A stretch of DNA of 64,000 nt from Streptomyces sp. I05A-00742 (GTDB taxonomy: Bacteria; Actinomycetota; Actinomycetes; Streptomycetales; Streptomycetaceae), in assembly GCF_013055795.1 (NCBI RefSeq), contig NZ_JABETO010000003.1:87074-151073 (forward strand). The letters are read 5' to 3'. A program made the position numbers and the translations under genes. Positions 54,243 through 62,675 of this stretch are shown here, one piece after another. The notes beneath the pieces were generated by a model that did not search any database, had not been told where the DNA came from, and was given only the letters and a program-made list of their open reading frames with translations. Numbering within the stretch: position 1 is the first letter of the stretch; each line of letters opens with the position of its first letter.

Positions 54243-56354
54243 TCATCTGCCGCTGTACGCGGGTGTCTGGTCGGGTTCGCCCGCCGGCGCCGCGGCGTCG
54301 TCGCGGTGCCGGAACAGCTTGCTGGGCCACCACATCCAGCGGCCCACGTCCAGGGTGAGCGCGGTGACCAGGACCGAGCGCACCACGATGGTGTCGAGAA
54401 GCACGCCGAACGCCACCGTGAAGCCCAGCTCCACCGCGAAGACCAGCGGCAGCGAGGCCATCGCCGCGAAGGTGCCGGCCAGCACCACACCGGCCGAGGT
54501 GATCACACCGCCGGTGGACGAGAGGCCGGTCAGCGCGGCGCGCCGGGTTCCGTGCGACAGCGCGTCCTCGCGGACCCGGGTGACCAGGAAGATGTTGTAG
54601 TCGATGCCCAGCGCGACCAGGAACACGAACGACAGCAGCGGGAACGACGCTTCGGCTCCGGCGAGGCCGAAGACGTGCTCGAACACCAGGCTGCTCACGC
54701 CGAGGGCCGCGCCGAACGACAGCAGCACCGTCGCCATCAGCAGCAGCGGCGCGACCACCGCGCGCAGCAGCACCCCCAGGATGAGCAGGACCACGAGCAG
54801 CACGATCGGGATGATCACCTTGGAGTCGCGGGCCGCCGCGTTCTCCGTATCGACCATGATCGCGGTATTGCCGCCGACCTGTGCGTCGGCGCCCTCGATC
54901 CGGTGGACCGCGGTCCGGGCCTGCTCGACGGTGCGTCTCGCCGCCTCGCTGCTGGGCTCGTCCTCCAGCTGCGCGAGCAGCACCGCCTCGCCGTCCTTGA
55001 CCACCGGGTCCGCGACGGTGCTGATCCCGGGCACGCCGGCCAGCGCCGTCCTGACCCGGCCGGCCGCGCCGGCCTCGGCCACGACGTGGACGGGGGTGCC
55101 CGACCCGGCGGGGAAGTGCGCGGCGCGGATCTCCTCACCGACGGCCATCTGCGGCTTGCCGGTGAACTGGTCCTTGTTGGACAGGCCCGAGGCGTCGAGC
55201 CCGAACGTGCCGAGCGCCATCGCCGCGAGCACCAGCACGGTGCCCGTCCACACCAGCCGCGGGCGGCCCGAGATGGCCTTCCCGACCCGGCTCCAGACGC
55301 TCTCCTTCCGCTCCTCCTCGGCGCCGTGGACCGGCTTCGCCGGCCAGAAGATCCACCGGCCGCAGGCGACCAGCAGCGCCGGCATCAGCGTCACCATGGC
55401 GAGCAGGCCGACCACGATGCCGATGGCGCAGGCCGGGCCCATGCCCTTGGTGGAGTTGAGGACGGCGAGCATCAGCAGCATCAGGCTGACGGCGACGGTC
55501 GCCGCGCTGGCCACGATCGCCGGGCCCGAGCGGTACAGGGCCTCCGCCATCGCCTCGTGCCGGTCCTCGTGCCGCGCCAGCTCCTCCCGGTAGCGGGAGA
55601 TCAGCAGCAGCGCGTAGTCGGTGGCGGCGCCGAAGATCAGGACGATCAGGAGGAAGCCGGTCTGTTTGTTGATGACGAGACCGGCGTCCCTGGCCAGCAG
55701 ATAGATCAGCGCCTTCGCCGCCGTCAGGGACACACCGACGGTGATCAGCGGCAACAGCGGCAGCAGCGGACTGCGGTAGGTGATCAGCAGGATCACGACC
55801 ACGACCAGCGCGGTGATCGTGGTCAGCGCGCCGCCGCCGCCGAACGCCTTGATCGAGTCGGCACCGTAGCCGGCCGGCCCGGCGACGTGGAAGCCGAGGC
55901 CGTCCGCGTCCTTCTCGCCGATGTCGGTCATCGCGTCGACGACCTTGCCGAGCCCTGCCCAGCCGGACTTGTCCTTGTGGACCTGGACGACGGTCTGGAT
56001 CGCCTTGCCGTCCTGGGACGTGACCGGTGCCTGCGGCGGGCCCACGACGTTGGCGATACCCCGGAAGGCCTTGGCGTCCGCCTGGGCCTTGGCCAGGTCG
56101 GCGCCGGTGACTCCGGCGGCCCGGTCGTAGATCACGATCGCGGGCAGGGAGTCGGCGGGCATCAGCTTCTGGGCGCGCTCGACGACCGCGGTGGACTCCG
56201 CGTTGCCGGGCAGCCAGGCCGAGTTGTCGTTCTCCTCCGCGTCACCGAGCTTCCCGGCCAGCATCAGCGCCGGGACCAGGACGACGGCCCAGAGCGCGAT
56301 GACGACCCACTTGCCCACCCTTCCACTGGGCAGGGCGGCCAGTTTTCGCAGCAT
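54243..56354 (-). CDS. MMPL family RND-type exporter
   Basis: The 703-residue transporter has about 12 membrane helices in two repeats. Each repeat starts with one helix and a large extracytoplasmic loop, and each carries the conserved TM4 Asp-Tyr motif: FGAATDYALLL and LGIDYNIFLV. MMPL proteins use the proton gradient to export lipids and hydrophobic metabolites; export or self-protection against the meroterpenoid is likely. Four 14-bp repeats lie directly upstream. Confidence 0.9.
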   Translation of the reverse strand: MLRKLAALPSGRVGKWVVIALWAVVLVPALMLAGKLGDAEENDNSAWLPGNAESTAVVERAQKLMPADSLPAIVIYDRAAGVTGADLAKAQADAKAFRGIANVVGPPQAPVTSQDGKAIQTVVQVHKDKSGWAGLGKVVDAMTDIGEKDADGLGFHVAGPAGYGADSIKAFGGGGALTTITALVVVVILLITYRSPLLPLLPLITVGVSLTAAKALIYLLARDAGLVINKQTGFLLIVLIFGAATDYALLLISRYREELARHEDRHEAMAEALYRSGPAIVASAATVAVSLMLLMLAVLNSTKGMGPACAIGIVVGLLAMVTLMPALLVACGRWIFWPAKPVHGAEEERKESVWSRVGKAISGRPRLVWTGTVLVLAAMALGTFGLDASGLSNKDQFTGKPQMAVGEEIRAAHFPAGSGTPVHVVAEAGAAGRVRTALAGVPGISTVADPVVKDGEAVLLAQLEDEPSSEAARRTVEQARTAVHRIEGADAQVGGNTAIMVDTENAAARDSKVIIPIVLLVVLLILGVLLRAVVAPLLLMATVLLSFGAALGVSSLVFEHVFGLAGAEASFPLLSFVFLVALGIDYNIFLVTRVREDALSHGTRRAALTGLSSTGGVITSAGVVLAGTFAAMASLPLVFAVELGFTVAFGVLLDTIVVRSVLVTALTLDVGRWMWWPSKLFRHRDDAAAPAGEPDQTPAYSGR

Positions 56355-56383
56355 GTCTGTCTCTCCGTGTTCCGTGGGGGTGA

Positions 56384-56439
56384 ACGGTGCTTCTCGTACG
56401 GTGCTTCTCGTACGGTGCTTCTCGAACGGTTGCTTCTCA
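56384..56439 (-). repeat. Four tandem 14-bp repeats ahead of the MMPL gene
   Basis: Unit ACGGTGCTTCTCGT on the plus strand at 56384, 56398 and 56412 (last base changed), with a fourth, degenerate copy from 56426. The array lies 30 bp upstream of the MMPL start codon, in the 120-bp gap after the cyclase gene. It might be a multi-site operator, a leader RNA element or a replication-slippage product. Confidence 0.75.
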
Positions 56440-56474
56440 GGGGCAGTGGTCCGGGGCGGGCGGGGCCCGGGGGT

Positions 56475-58112
56475 TCACCGCGCCTGGTGGAGCGTGCCTC
56501 GCAGGTCCGGGACCCGTGCGCGGGCGTGCCCGAGGGCGAGCAGCACCGGGATGTCGGTGAGCAGCGGGAAGTGGTAGGCGAAGGGGCGCGGGCCGACCAT
56601 GTCGGGCGGGCCGCCGTAACTGCCGTCGGCCTTCTGCCGTTCGAGCAGCCAGGTCAGGGCGGCGCCGACGGGACGTGGGTCGTCGGCGTGGCAGAGCGTG
56701 ATCAGGCCGTAGGCGGTGCTGATGTCGTCGCTGGGGTCGCCGGGCCGCATGCCCCAGCCGCCGTCGGCGTTCTGCGTCTCGCGCACCGTCCGCTCGATCC
56801 GCGCGGCCATGGCGGCGGAGCGCGGATCGTCCGGGCCCGCCGTACAGGCGGCGAGCCGCACCCGGAACAGGCTGTGCAGGCGGCTGCGGCTCCAGCCCGG
56901 CTCGAAGCCGCCGTCGGCGAGCTGGCTTTCGGCGAGGAACGCCAGGGCCTTCTCGCGCCGCGGTGCGGTGGCCGGGTGCGGGCCGAGCGCGCAGACCGCG
57001 GCGGCCGTCATGCACGGCTCGGAGGAGGCGCCCCGCACATAGGTCGGGAAGCCGCCGTCCGCGCCCTGCACGGCCAGCAGCGCGGCCACCCCGTCGCGCA
57101 CCGTCCCGGCGTGCGCGGCCGGGTCGACGGCCTGGAGGAACTCCAGGGCGCAGGAGGTGTCGTCGACATCGTTCTGCGCGACGAGCGGTGACATGGACCA
57201 GCCGCCGGTCAGCGCCGTGCCGCGGGAGAGCGAGCGCAGCGGGGCGCCGCCCCGCTGGGCCGCGAGCGTCGCGGCCATCCGGCGCAGCAGCGCCGGGTCG
57301 GCGCCCGCCGCGTGCAGGGCGAGACCGCCGGTGGACGTGCACCAGTTGTGCATCTCCAGGACGAACGGGAAGCCGCCGTCGGTGCGTTGATGACGCAGCA
57401 GCGTCGCGAGGCCGCGGCGCACGGTCTCCTCGTGGCCGGGCGTCCCGGCGAGGGCGTGCAGCACCAGCAGGTGCATCAGCGCGTAGCCCTCCCACACGGT
57501 GGTGGCGGGGTCGGTGGCCAGCAGGGTGTCCAGGGCGGCCTCGGTGGCCCTGTTCCGTATGCCGAGGGCGTCGGCCAGGATCAGTGTGATGGCCGCCTGC
57601 TGCACGGCGGCCCAGGAGTGCAGCGGGTCGGTGGGAACCTGTCCGCTGCCCGGGAGTTCGGCGTCGGCGGGCAGCGGGCAGCCGAGCACCGAGAGCACCG
57701 CGTACACCATCAGGCGGCGGCGGGTGGAGATGAAGCCCGGCGCGGCGCCCAGGACGCCCGACGCCAGGGTGCCGGCGAGGGCGCCGTCGCCGCCGGGCTC
57801 CCGGCCCGCGGCGGCCCCTATGGCGCGCGAGGCGAGCACCCGGTCGAGCTTGTCCGGGGACTCCTGGTGGCCGCGCAGATAGGCGAGGAGGCGGCCCCGG
57901 GCCGGGGAGTCCGCGCCGGTCCGCGCCATCAGCGAGAGGGCGAGCGCCGACTCCAGCACTCTGCTCTCGCACTGTTCTCGTATCGCGCCGTCGTCGTCGG
58001 TTCTCCCGCTGACGTACGCGATCAGCCGGGCCGTGGCCCGGTGCACCTCGTCCGGGGAAACCTCCTCGGGCAGCGGCAGCGGGGCCGGACGCGCCGGGTC
58101 CGCGATCTTCAT
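56475..58112 (-). CDS. Class II terpene cyclase (squalene-hopene cyclase-like)
   Basis: The 545-residue protein is an alpha-barrel enzyme with QW-type repeats (QRTDGGFPF, QGADGGFP, QLADGGFEPGW, QNADGGWG). It has the protonating motif D315-V-D-D-T319, the DxDD(T/S) signature of class II cyclases. These protonate a terminal double bond or epoxide and fold the chain into fused rings; no DDxxD ionisation motif is seen. In this cluster the substrate is probably the prenyl chain on the naphthoquinone, or the free diphosphate. AGGAG lies before the ATG. Confidence 0.86.
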   Translation of the reverse strand: MKIADPARPAPLPLPEEVSPDEVHRATARLIAYVSGRTDDDGAIREQCESRVLESALALSLMARTGADSPARGRLLAYLRGHQESPDKLDRVLASRAIGAAAGREPGGDGALAGTLASGVLGAAPGFISTRRRLMVYAVLSVLGCPLPADAELPGSGQVPTDPLHSWAAVQQAAITLILADALGIRNRATEAALDTLLATDPATTVWEGYALMHLLVLHALAGTPGHEETVRRGLATLLRHQRTDGGFPFVLEMHNWCTSTGGLALHAAGADPALLRRMAATLAAQRGGAPLRSLSRGTALTGGWSMSPLVAQNDVDDTSCALEFLQAVDPAAHAGTVRDGVAALLAVQGADGGFPTYVRGASSEPCMTAAAVCALGPHPATAPRREKALAFLAESQLADGGFEPGWSRSRLHSLFRVRLAACTAGPDDPRSAAMAARIERTVRETQNADGGWGMRPGDPSDDISTAYGLITLCHADDPRPVGAALTWLLERQKADGSYGGPPDMVGPRPFAYHFPLLTDIPVLLALGHARARVPDLRGTLHQAR

Positions 58113-58215
58113 GGAGTGCTCCTGTCTGAGCCGGTCCGGCCGGGACGGCCTGGGATGACGGGAAACGGGCCGGGCCCCGCCGGGGAGGGATCCCCGTACG
58201 GGGCCGGGCGGTGGG

Positions 58216-59733
58216 TCAGCCGACCCCCTGCGCGAACCGGAAGAACCGGTGCGGGTCGTACTTCCTCTTGACCCGGGCCAGCCGCGTGTGGTTCTCGGCG
58301 TAATAGGAGCGCCGCCAGTCCGGCAGGCGCGGGTCGATGAAGTTCTGGTAGGTCTCGCCGTTGGAGTACGGGTCGATCACCGCGAAGCCGTCGTCGACGT
58401 ACTCCCACGCGGCGGCCCTGGCCTCGGACGGGACCGGTGCGGCGGCGTTCGAGGTGAGGTAGCTGACCGAGAAGAGGCTGTCGCGGTGGACGTAGGCGGT
58501 GGCGTCGCGGGCCATGGCGTTGGCCCGGCCGCCGAGTGCGGAGATCTGCAGCTGGCGCATCTGTCCGGCGAACCGGTTCGCGTCGAACGTCTCCAGCGCC
58601 CTGGCCCAGCCCTCGCGCGGCATCGTCCGCTCGAACAGCCGGCTGCGCCAGGCGCCGAACGCCGGGCGCTGGAGCTTCCCGTCGGTGGAGGTGTCGGCGC
58701 GGTGGCACTGCTGCACGGTGAGCTCGGAGCACTGGTACAGCGACATCAGGACCGACTTGTACGGGGCGGTGAACTTCTGCCGGTGCACCGGGGGGCGGCC
58801 GACCAGCGAGATCAGCCGGGCGATCTCGCCGTCGAACGCCGCGCCGGTGTCCACCGAGCCGAGGAACACGGAGGCGGTCGGCACGGTGCCGGGACCGGCG
58901 TCGGTCAGCGTGACGTTGACACCGCTGCCGATCGTCCACGGGGCGTCGGGCAGCCACCGGGTCCAGCCGTCCAGCATGTCCAGGGCCTGGTCGAAGGTCC
59001 ATACGAGGTTGATGGCGGCCACGTCGGTCAGCGGCGAGGGCGTGACCTCGTACGACGTGACGATCCCGAAGTTGCCGCCACCGCCGCCGCGCAGGGCCCA
59101 GTACAGGTCGCGGTGGGAGTGCGGCGAGGCGGTGACCGCGCGCCCGTCGGCGAGGACCACCCGCGCCGAGGTCACCTTGTCGGAGGCGACGCCGATGCTG
59201 CGGGTGAACAGGCCCATGCCGCCGCCCTGGAGGAACCCGCCGGCCGCGACGGTGGGGCAGTACCCGATGGAGAGGCCGAGGCCGGCCGGCGCGAGGGTGT
59301 TCGCGATGTCGACGGACTGGGCGCCGGGCCCCAGCCGGACCGAACCGTCGCCGAGCTCCACGGAGTTGAGCCCGGAAACATCGATGACCAGGCCCTCGGT
59401 GGTGGAGTAGCCGCCCGCGCTGTGGCCGCCGCTGCGCGCGGCCACGGGTATGCCGTACGCCTCGGCGAAGCGGACGCACGTGGCGACATCGGCGGCGGAG
59501 GCACAATAGGCGACCGCCCGGGGGCTGGTGGCGTCGAACTGGATCTGGTAGAGCTGCTTGGCCCGCCGGTAGTCCGCGTCCGACGGGAGCACGAGGCGTC
59601 CCCGGAGCCGGTCGGCGAGCCGGCTCCACCGGCTGCCGGAAGCACCGGCCGTGGCCTGCGCGGCGCCGGGCAGCGCCGTCGTGGCCAGCGCGACACCGCC
59701 GGCGCCGGCGAGGAAGGACCTTCTGTTGATCAT
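58216..59733 (-). CDS. Tat-exported BBE-like FAD oxidase (bicovalent flavin)
   Basis: The 505-residue oxidoreductase starts with a twin-arginine signal (NRRSFLAGAGG, hydrophobic core to about 28). The FAD_binding_4 fold has H104 in RSGGHSAGG and C159 in IGYCPTVAAGG, the two residues that bind FAD covalently in the berberine-bridge group. The C-terminal BBE end reads YDPHRFFRFAQG. Such enzymes perform oxidative cyclisations, including in cannabinoid and bacterial meroterpenoid pathways. Folded export suggests that its step occurs outside the cytoplasm. Confidence 0.88.
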   Translation of the reverse strand: MINRRSFLAGAGGVALATTALPGAAQATAGASGSRWSRLADRLRGRLVLPSDADYRRAKQLYQIQFDATSPRAVAYCASAADVATCVRFAEAYGIPVAARSGGHSAGGYSTTEGLVIDVSGLNSVELGDGSVRLGPGAQSVDIANTLAPAGLGLSIGYCPTVAAGGFLQGGGMGLFTRSIGVASDKVTSARVVLADGRAVTASPHSHRDLYWALRGGGGGNFGIVTSYEVTPSPLTDVAAINLVWTFDQALDMLDGWTRWLPDAPWTIGSGVNVTLTDAGPGTVPTASVFLGSVDTGAAFDGEIARLISLVGRPPVHRQKFTAPYKSVLMSLYQCSELTVQQCHRADTSTDGKLQRPAFGAWRSRLFERTMPREGWARALETFDANRFAGQMRQLQISALGGRANAMARDATAYVHRDSLFSVSYLTSNAAAPVPSEARAAAWEYVDDGFAVIDPYSNGETYQNFIDPRLPDWRRSYYAENHTRLARVKRKYDPHRFFRFAQGVG

Positions 59734-59782
59734 GCCGCTTCTTCCGTGTTCGTAAGGGAGTTCGGGCGGGTGGTGCGGGTGG

Positions 59783-61588
59783 TCAGGGGGCCCGGTGGCC
59801 CAGGACGAGGGCGAGCGCCCCGGTCAGGGCTCCGGCCGGGTCCGCCTCGGCGCCCGTGGCGCGCCAGGCCACGTGCTGGTCGGGCCGGACGAGGACGGCA
59901 CCCGCGTCGTCCGTCCCGCGCAGGCGCTGCCAGGCGCCGTCGGCGTCGGTGTACGCCGTGTCCCGGCCGGCCTCGTCGCCCTCGCCGCCGCCGATGCGGA
60001 CCACGGTCACGGGGACGGAGAGCTTCTCGGCGGCCAGTGCGGCGGCCTCGGTCCACGCCGCCCCGTCCGCCCCGGTGATCAGCACAAAGCCGGTGCCGGA
60101 GCCGACCAGGTCGTGGGTGGACACGCGCCGGCCGTCCCGCTCGACCCAGGCGTGCGGCAGCAGATGCCCCGGGCGGGTCGTGGGCCGGTGCGCGTCGCCC
60201 AGCGGCGAACGGGCCGGCGGGCGGCTGCCGTCCGGGACGACCGCGCCCTGCTCGTAGGCGAAGCCGGTCTCCACGTCGAGGGCCTGGCACTCGCCGCGGT
60301 GGGTGGCGAAGATCTCCGCCGCCCGGGCGCGCTGCGCGGCACCGACCGGGGTCGGCGAGAAGTAGGAGAAGAACACCTGCGTGCGGCGCTCCGGCGGCAC
60401 GTGCGGGCCGAGGCCGACGGCGGCGTCGATGACCACCTGGTGGTGCGCGGCGGCGGACATCGCCCAGCCCAGGTTGTACTGGCCGACGGGCCTGCGCTCG
60501 GTCTCGTAGGTGTCGAGCAGGCCGTCGCCGGCGCGGCCCGAGAGCACCGCGGCGAGCTTCCAGGCGAGGTTGTGCGCGTCCTGGATGCCGCTGTTGAGGC
60601 CGAGTCCGACGGCGGGCGGCTGGCGGTGGGCGGCGTCGCCGACGAGGAACGCCCGGCCGTGGCGGTAGCGCTCGGCGAGCACCGCCTCGACGCTCCAGGA
60701 GGTCACGTCGTGCAGGGTCAGTTCGAGGCCGGGCAGGCCGAGCACCTCGCGGATGCGGCCGGTGACCGCCTCCTCGTCGGTGCGGTCGATACCGGCGAGC
60801 GGCAGGTGCAGGCCCCACTCCTCACAGTTCTTGCCCCAGGTCGGGCCCATCTCGATGAGGGCGCTGGACAGGTCGGGGCGGTAGGGGTTGAGGAACCAGG
60901 TGATGACCGAGCCCTCGGTCCACCACTGCGACAGGTCCGCGGAGAAGTACGCCGTGGTGGCGTCGAACAGGGCGGGCAGGCCCTCCATGCGGATGCCGAG
61001 GGCGGGGCCCACCGTGCGGCCGGCGTCCGCCGCGATCACGTACCGCGCGACGACCGTCGTGGTCTCGCCGGTCTCGGTGGAGCGGATCTCGGCGGTGAAG
61101 CCCTCGCCGGTCCCGCCCTCGGCGTTCCCGGTCAGCGAGACCAGCTCGTGGCCGAACCGGACGCCCCCGGGGTTGCGCTCCTCCGCGTGGCGGCGCAGCA
61201 CCGGTTCGAGGCGCAGCTGCGGCAGCTTGGCCGGCAGTACGGGGCCCGCCGCCTCGTACGTCCCGCGCAGCGCGCCGCCGCCGAAGCCGTCCATCTCGTG
61301 GATGACCCGCCCGTCCAGCGGGCCGGGTCCGGTGAGCGTGGTCTGCCAGCGGACCTTGCCGAACTGCTCGGGTGCGGCGGCCGGTTCGGCCACGTCGTCC
61401 GCCAGGCCGTACTGGCGGAAGATCTCCATGGTGCGCTGGTTGATGTAGTGCGCCTTCGGCAGGCGCGAGGTGTCGGCGCGGCGCTCCACCAGCAGGTGGT
61501 CGACGCCATGGCCGGACAGGAAGACGGAGGCGGCCAGGCCGGAGCCGCCGCCGCCCACGATCAGTACCGGAACTTCTACGGTGCTCAA
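59783..61588 (-). CDS. Class A FAD-dependent aromatic monooxygenase
   Basis: The 601-residue flavoprotein has the dinucleotide motif LIVGGGGSGLAASVFL (9-24), the second FAD motif FLVGDAAHRQPPAVGLGLNS and a C-terminal thioredoxin-like domain, the phenol hydroxylase/PgaE layout. The usual DG motif is altered to IAADAGRTVG. It probably hydroxylates or epoxidises the aromatic core or prenyl chain; an epoxide would feed a class II cyclase. Translation starts at TTG, supported by GGAAGGA six bases upstream. Confidence 0.87.
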   Translation of the reverse strand: MSTVEVPVLIVGGGGSGLAASVFLSGHGVDHLLVERRADTSRLPKAHYINQRTMEIFRQYGLADDVAEPAAAPEQFGKVRWQTTLTGPGPLDGRVIHEMDGFGGGALRGTYEAAGPVLPAKLPQLRLEPVLRRHAEERNPGGVRFGHELVSLTGNAEGGTGEGFTAEIRSTETGETTTVVARYVIAADAGRTVGPALGIRMEGLPALFDATTAYFSADLSQWWTEGSVITWFLNPYRPDLSSALIEMGPTWGKNCEEWGLHLPLAGIDRTDEEAVTGRIREVLGLPGLELTLHDVTSWSVEAVLAERYRHGRAFLVGDAAHRQPPAVGLGLNSGIQDAHNLAWKLAAVLSGRAGDGLLDTYETERRPVGQYNLGWAMSAAAHHQVVIDAAVGLGPHVPPERRTQVFFSYFSPTPVGAAQRARAAEIFATHRGECQALDVETGFAYEQGAVVPDGSRPPARSPLGDAHRPTTRPGHLLPHAWVERDGRRVSTHDLVGSGTGFVLITGADGAAWTEAAALAAEKLSVPVTVVRIGGGEGDEAGRDTAYTDADGAWQRLRGTDDAGAVLVRPDQHVAWRATGAEADPAGALTGALALVLGHRAP

Positions 61589-61648
61589 GGCTGTTCCTTC
61601 CGAAAGCGGGATGAGAAAAGAAGAGGGAAGTGGAGAATTGACGTGGTG

Positions 61649-62593
61649 TCACACCGGGTCCGCGAGGGCCCCTTCGGGGAGCTGCATGATCTCCGGCACG
61701 CCGGAACCCCACCGGTAGTAGGACTGGAGCTTGTAGTACTCACCGTCGGGCTGGGAGGCGACCGCGTAGACGAACTTCGTGTTCGGGTCCGCGCGTCGCA
61801 CATGCCGCACGAACCGCTCGATCCGCTCGTCGAGTTGGACGGGCAGGGAGGCCGGGTCCGTCGTCGCCACGGCGAAGCTGATCCGCTCGATGGCCGGGGA
61901 GTCCCAGCCGAGGGTCACATAGACGCCGAAGGCCTGACGGCCGAGGCGGAGCATCTGTTCGCCGGGTTCGGCCTGGTCGACCTCGCGGAGCATGGACCGT
62001 ACGGACTCGGGGGCGATGCCCCCGGCGGGCGGCTCGCCGAAGTAGATGTTCACGGTGCGGTTGCGGCAGTCGATGCCGAGCAGGCCCACGGTGTCGCCCA
62101 GGCCGTGCCGGGCGATGAAGTCGAGGTTCTCCTCCAGGCCGCGCGGCATCGACGGGAGGCCGGCGAGCTTGGTGACGTCCTGGAGGGCGGTGCGGGGCAG
62201 CACCACCCAGATCTTCTTGAACCCTCCCACGACACCGAAGTCGATGCCGTAGCCGTCGACGGGGCAGTTGTCGCGCAGGTCCGCGAGCAGCCGGGCCACG
62301 GGGTGGTCCGTCTTCTCCAACAGCCCGTTGTCCACGGCGAGTCGGTACGGGTCGATGTCCTGCGGCACCGTGAACCGGCAGTCGAGCTCACCCGCGCGGC
62401 CCGCGCCGGTCGCCACACGGAACGCGACCACGGCCCGGGTGAGGTCACCTCCGTACAGGTTCAGGATGCGCAGCACGTCGTCGCGCGCGTACTCCACCTC
62501 CAGCAGTCCGGCCGCTTCCTCGATGGCCGAGGAGAGGGCCTGTACCGCGTCCTGTCGGGTGATCGGGGCCGCCTCACTCACGGCAGTCACCAT
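61649..62593 (-). CDS. ABBA-type aromatic prenyltransferase (NphB/Fur7 family)
   Basis: The 314-residue barrel prenyltransferase matches NphB segment by segment: AIEEAAGLL, ELDCRFTVP, HPVARLLAD, GGFKK, PSMP, VNIYFGE and EYYKLQSYY. These soluble, Mg-independent or Mg-stimulated enzymes attach geranyl or farnesyl to electron-rich naphthalenes. The basic diphosphate-binding pocket residues in GGFKK are present. The ATG at 62593 has AAGG too close; a GTG at 62581 would give the NphB-like start MSEAA and is a good alternative. Confidence 0.92.
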   Translation of the reverse strand: MVTAVSEAAPITRQDAVQALSSAIEEAAGLLEVEYARDDVLRILNLYGGDLTRAVVAFRVATGAGRAGELDCRFTVPQDIDPYRLAVDNGLLEKTDHPVARLLADLRDNCPVDGYGIDFGVVGGFKKIWVVLPRTALQDVTKLAGLPSMPRGLEENLDFIARHGLGDTVGLLGIDCRNRTVNIYFGEPPAGGIAPESVRSMLREVDQAEPGEQMLRLGRQAFGVYVTLGWDSPAIERISFAVATTDPASLPVQLDERIERFVRHVRRADPNTKFVYAVASQPDGEYYKLQSYYRWGSGVPEIMQLPEGALADPV

Positions 62594-62675
62594 CCTTACG
62601 TTTCATGTCGGCCGGTCTCGGCCGTCCGTTCGTGAACAGGGCTGTCACCGGACCGGCCGGCGGCCCGGCGCGGGG

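Noticed and set aside
48827..62593. Naming the cluster as furaquinocin or napyradiomycin
   Set aside because: The core is similar, but no vanadium haloperoxidase is present and a class II cyclase and exported BBE oxidase are extra. The right end of the cluster is also not visible.
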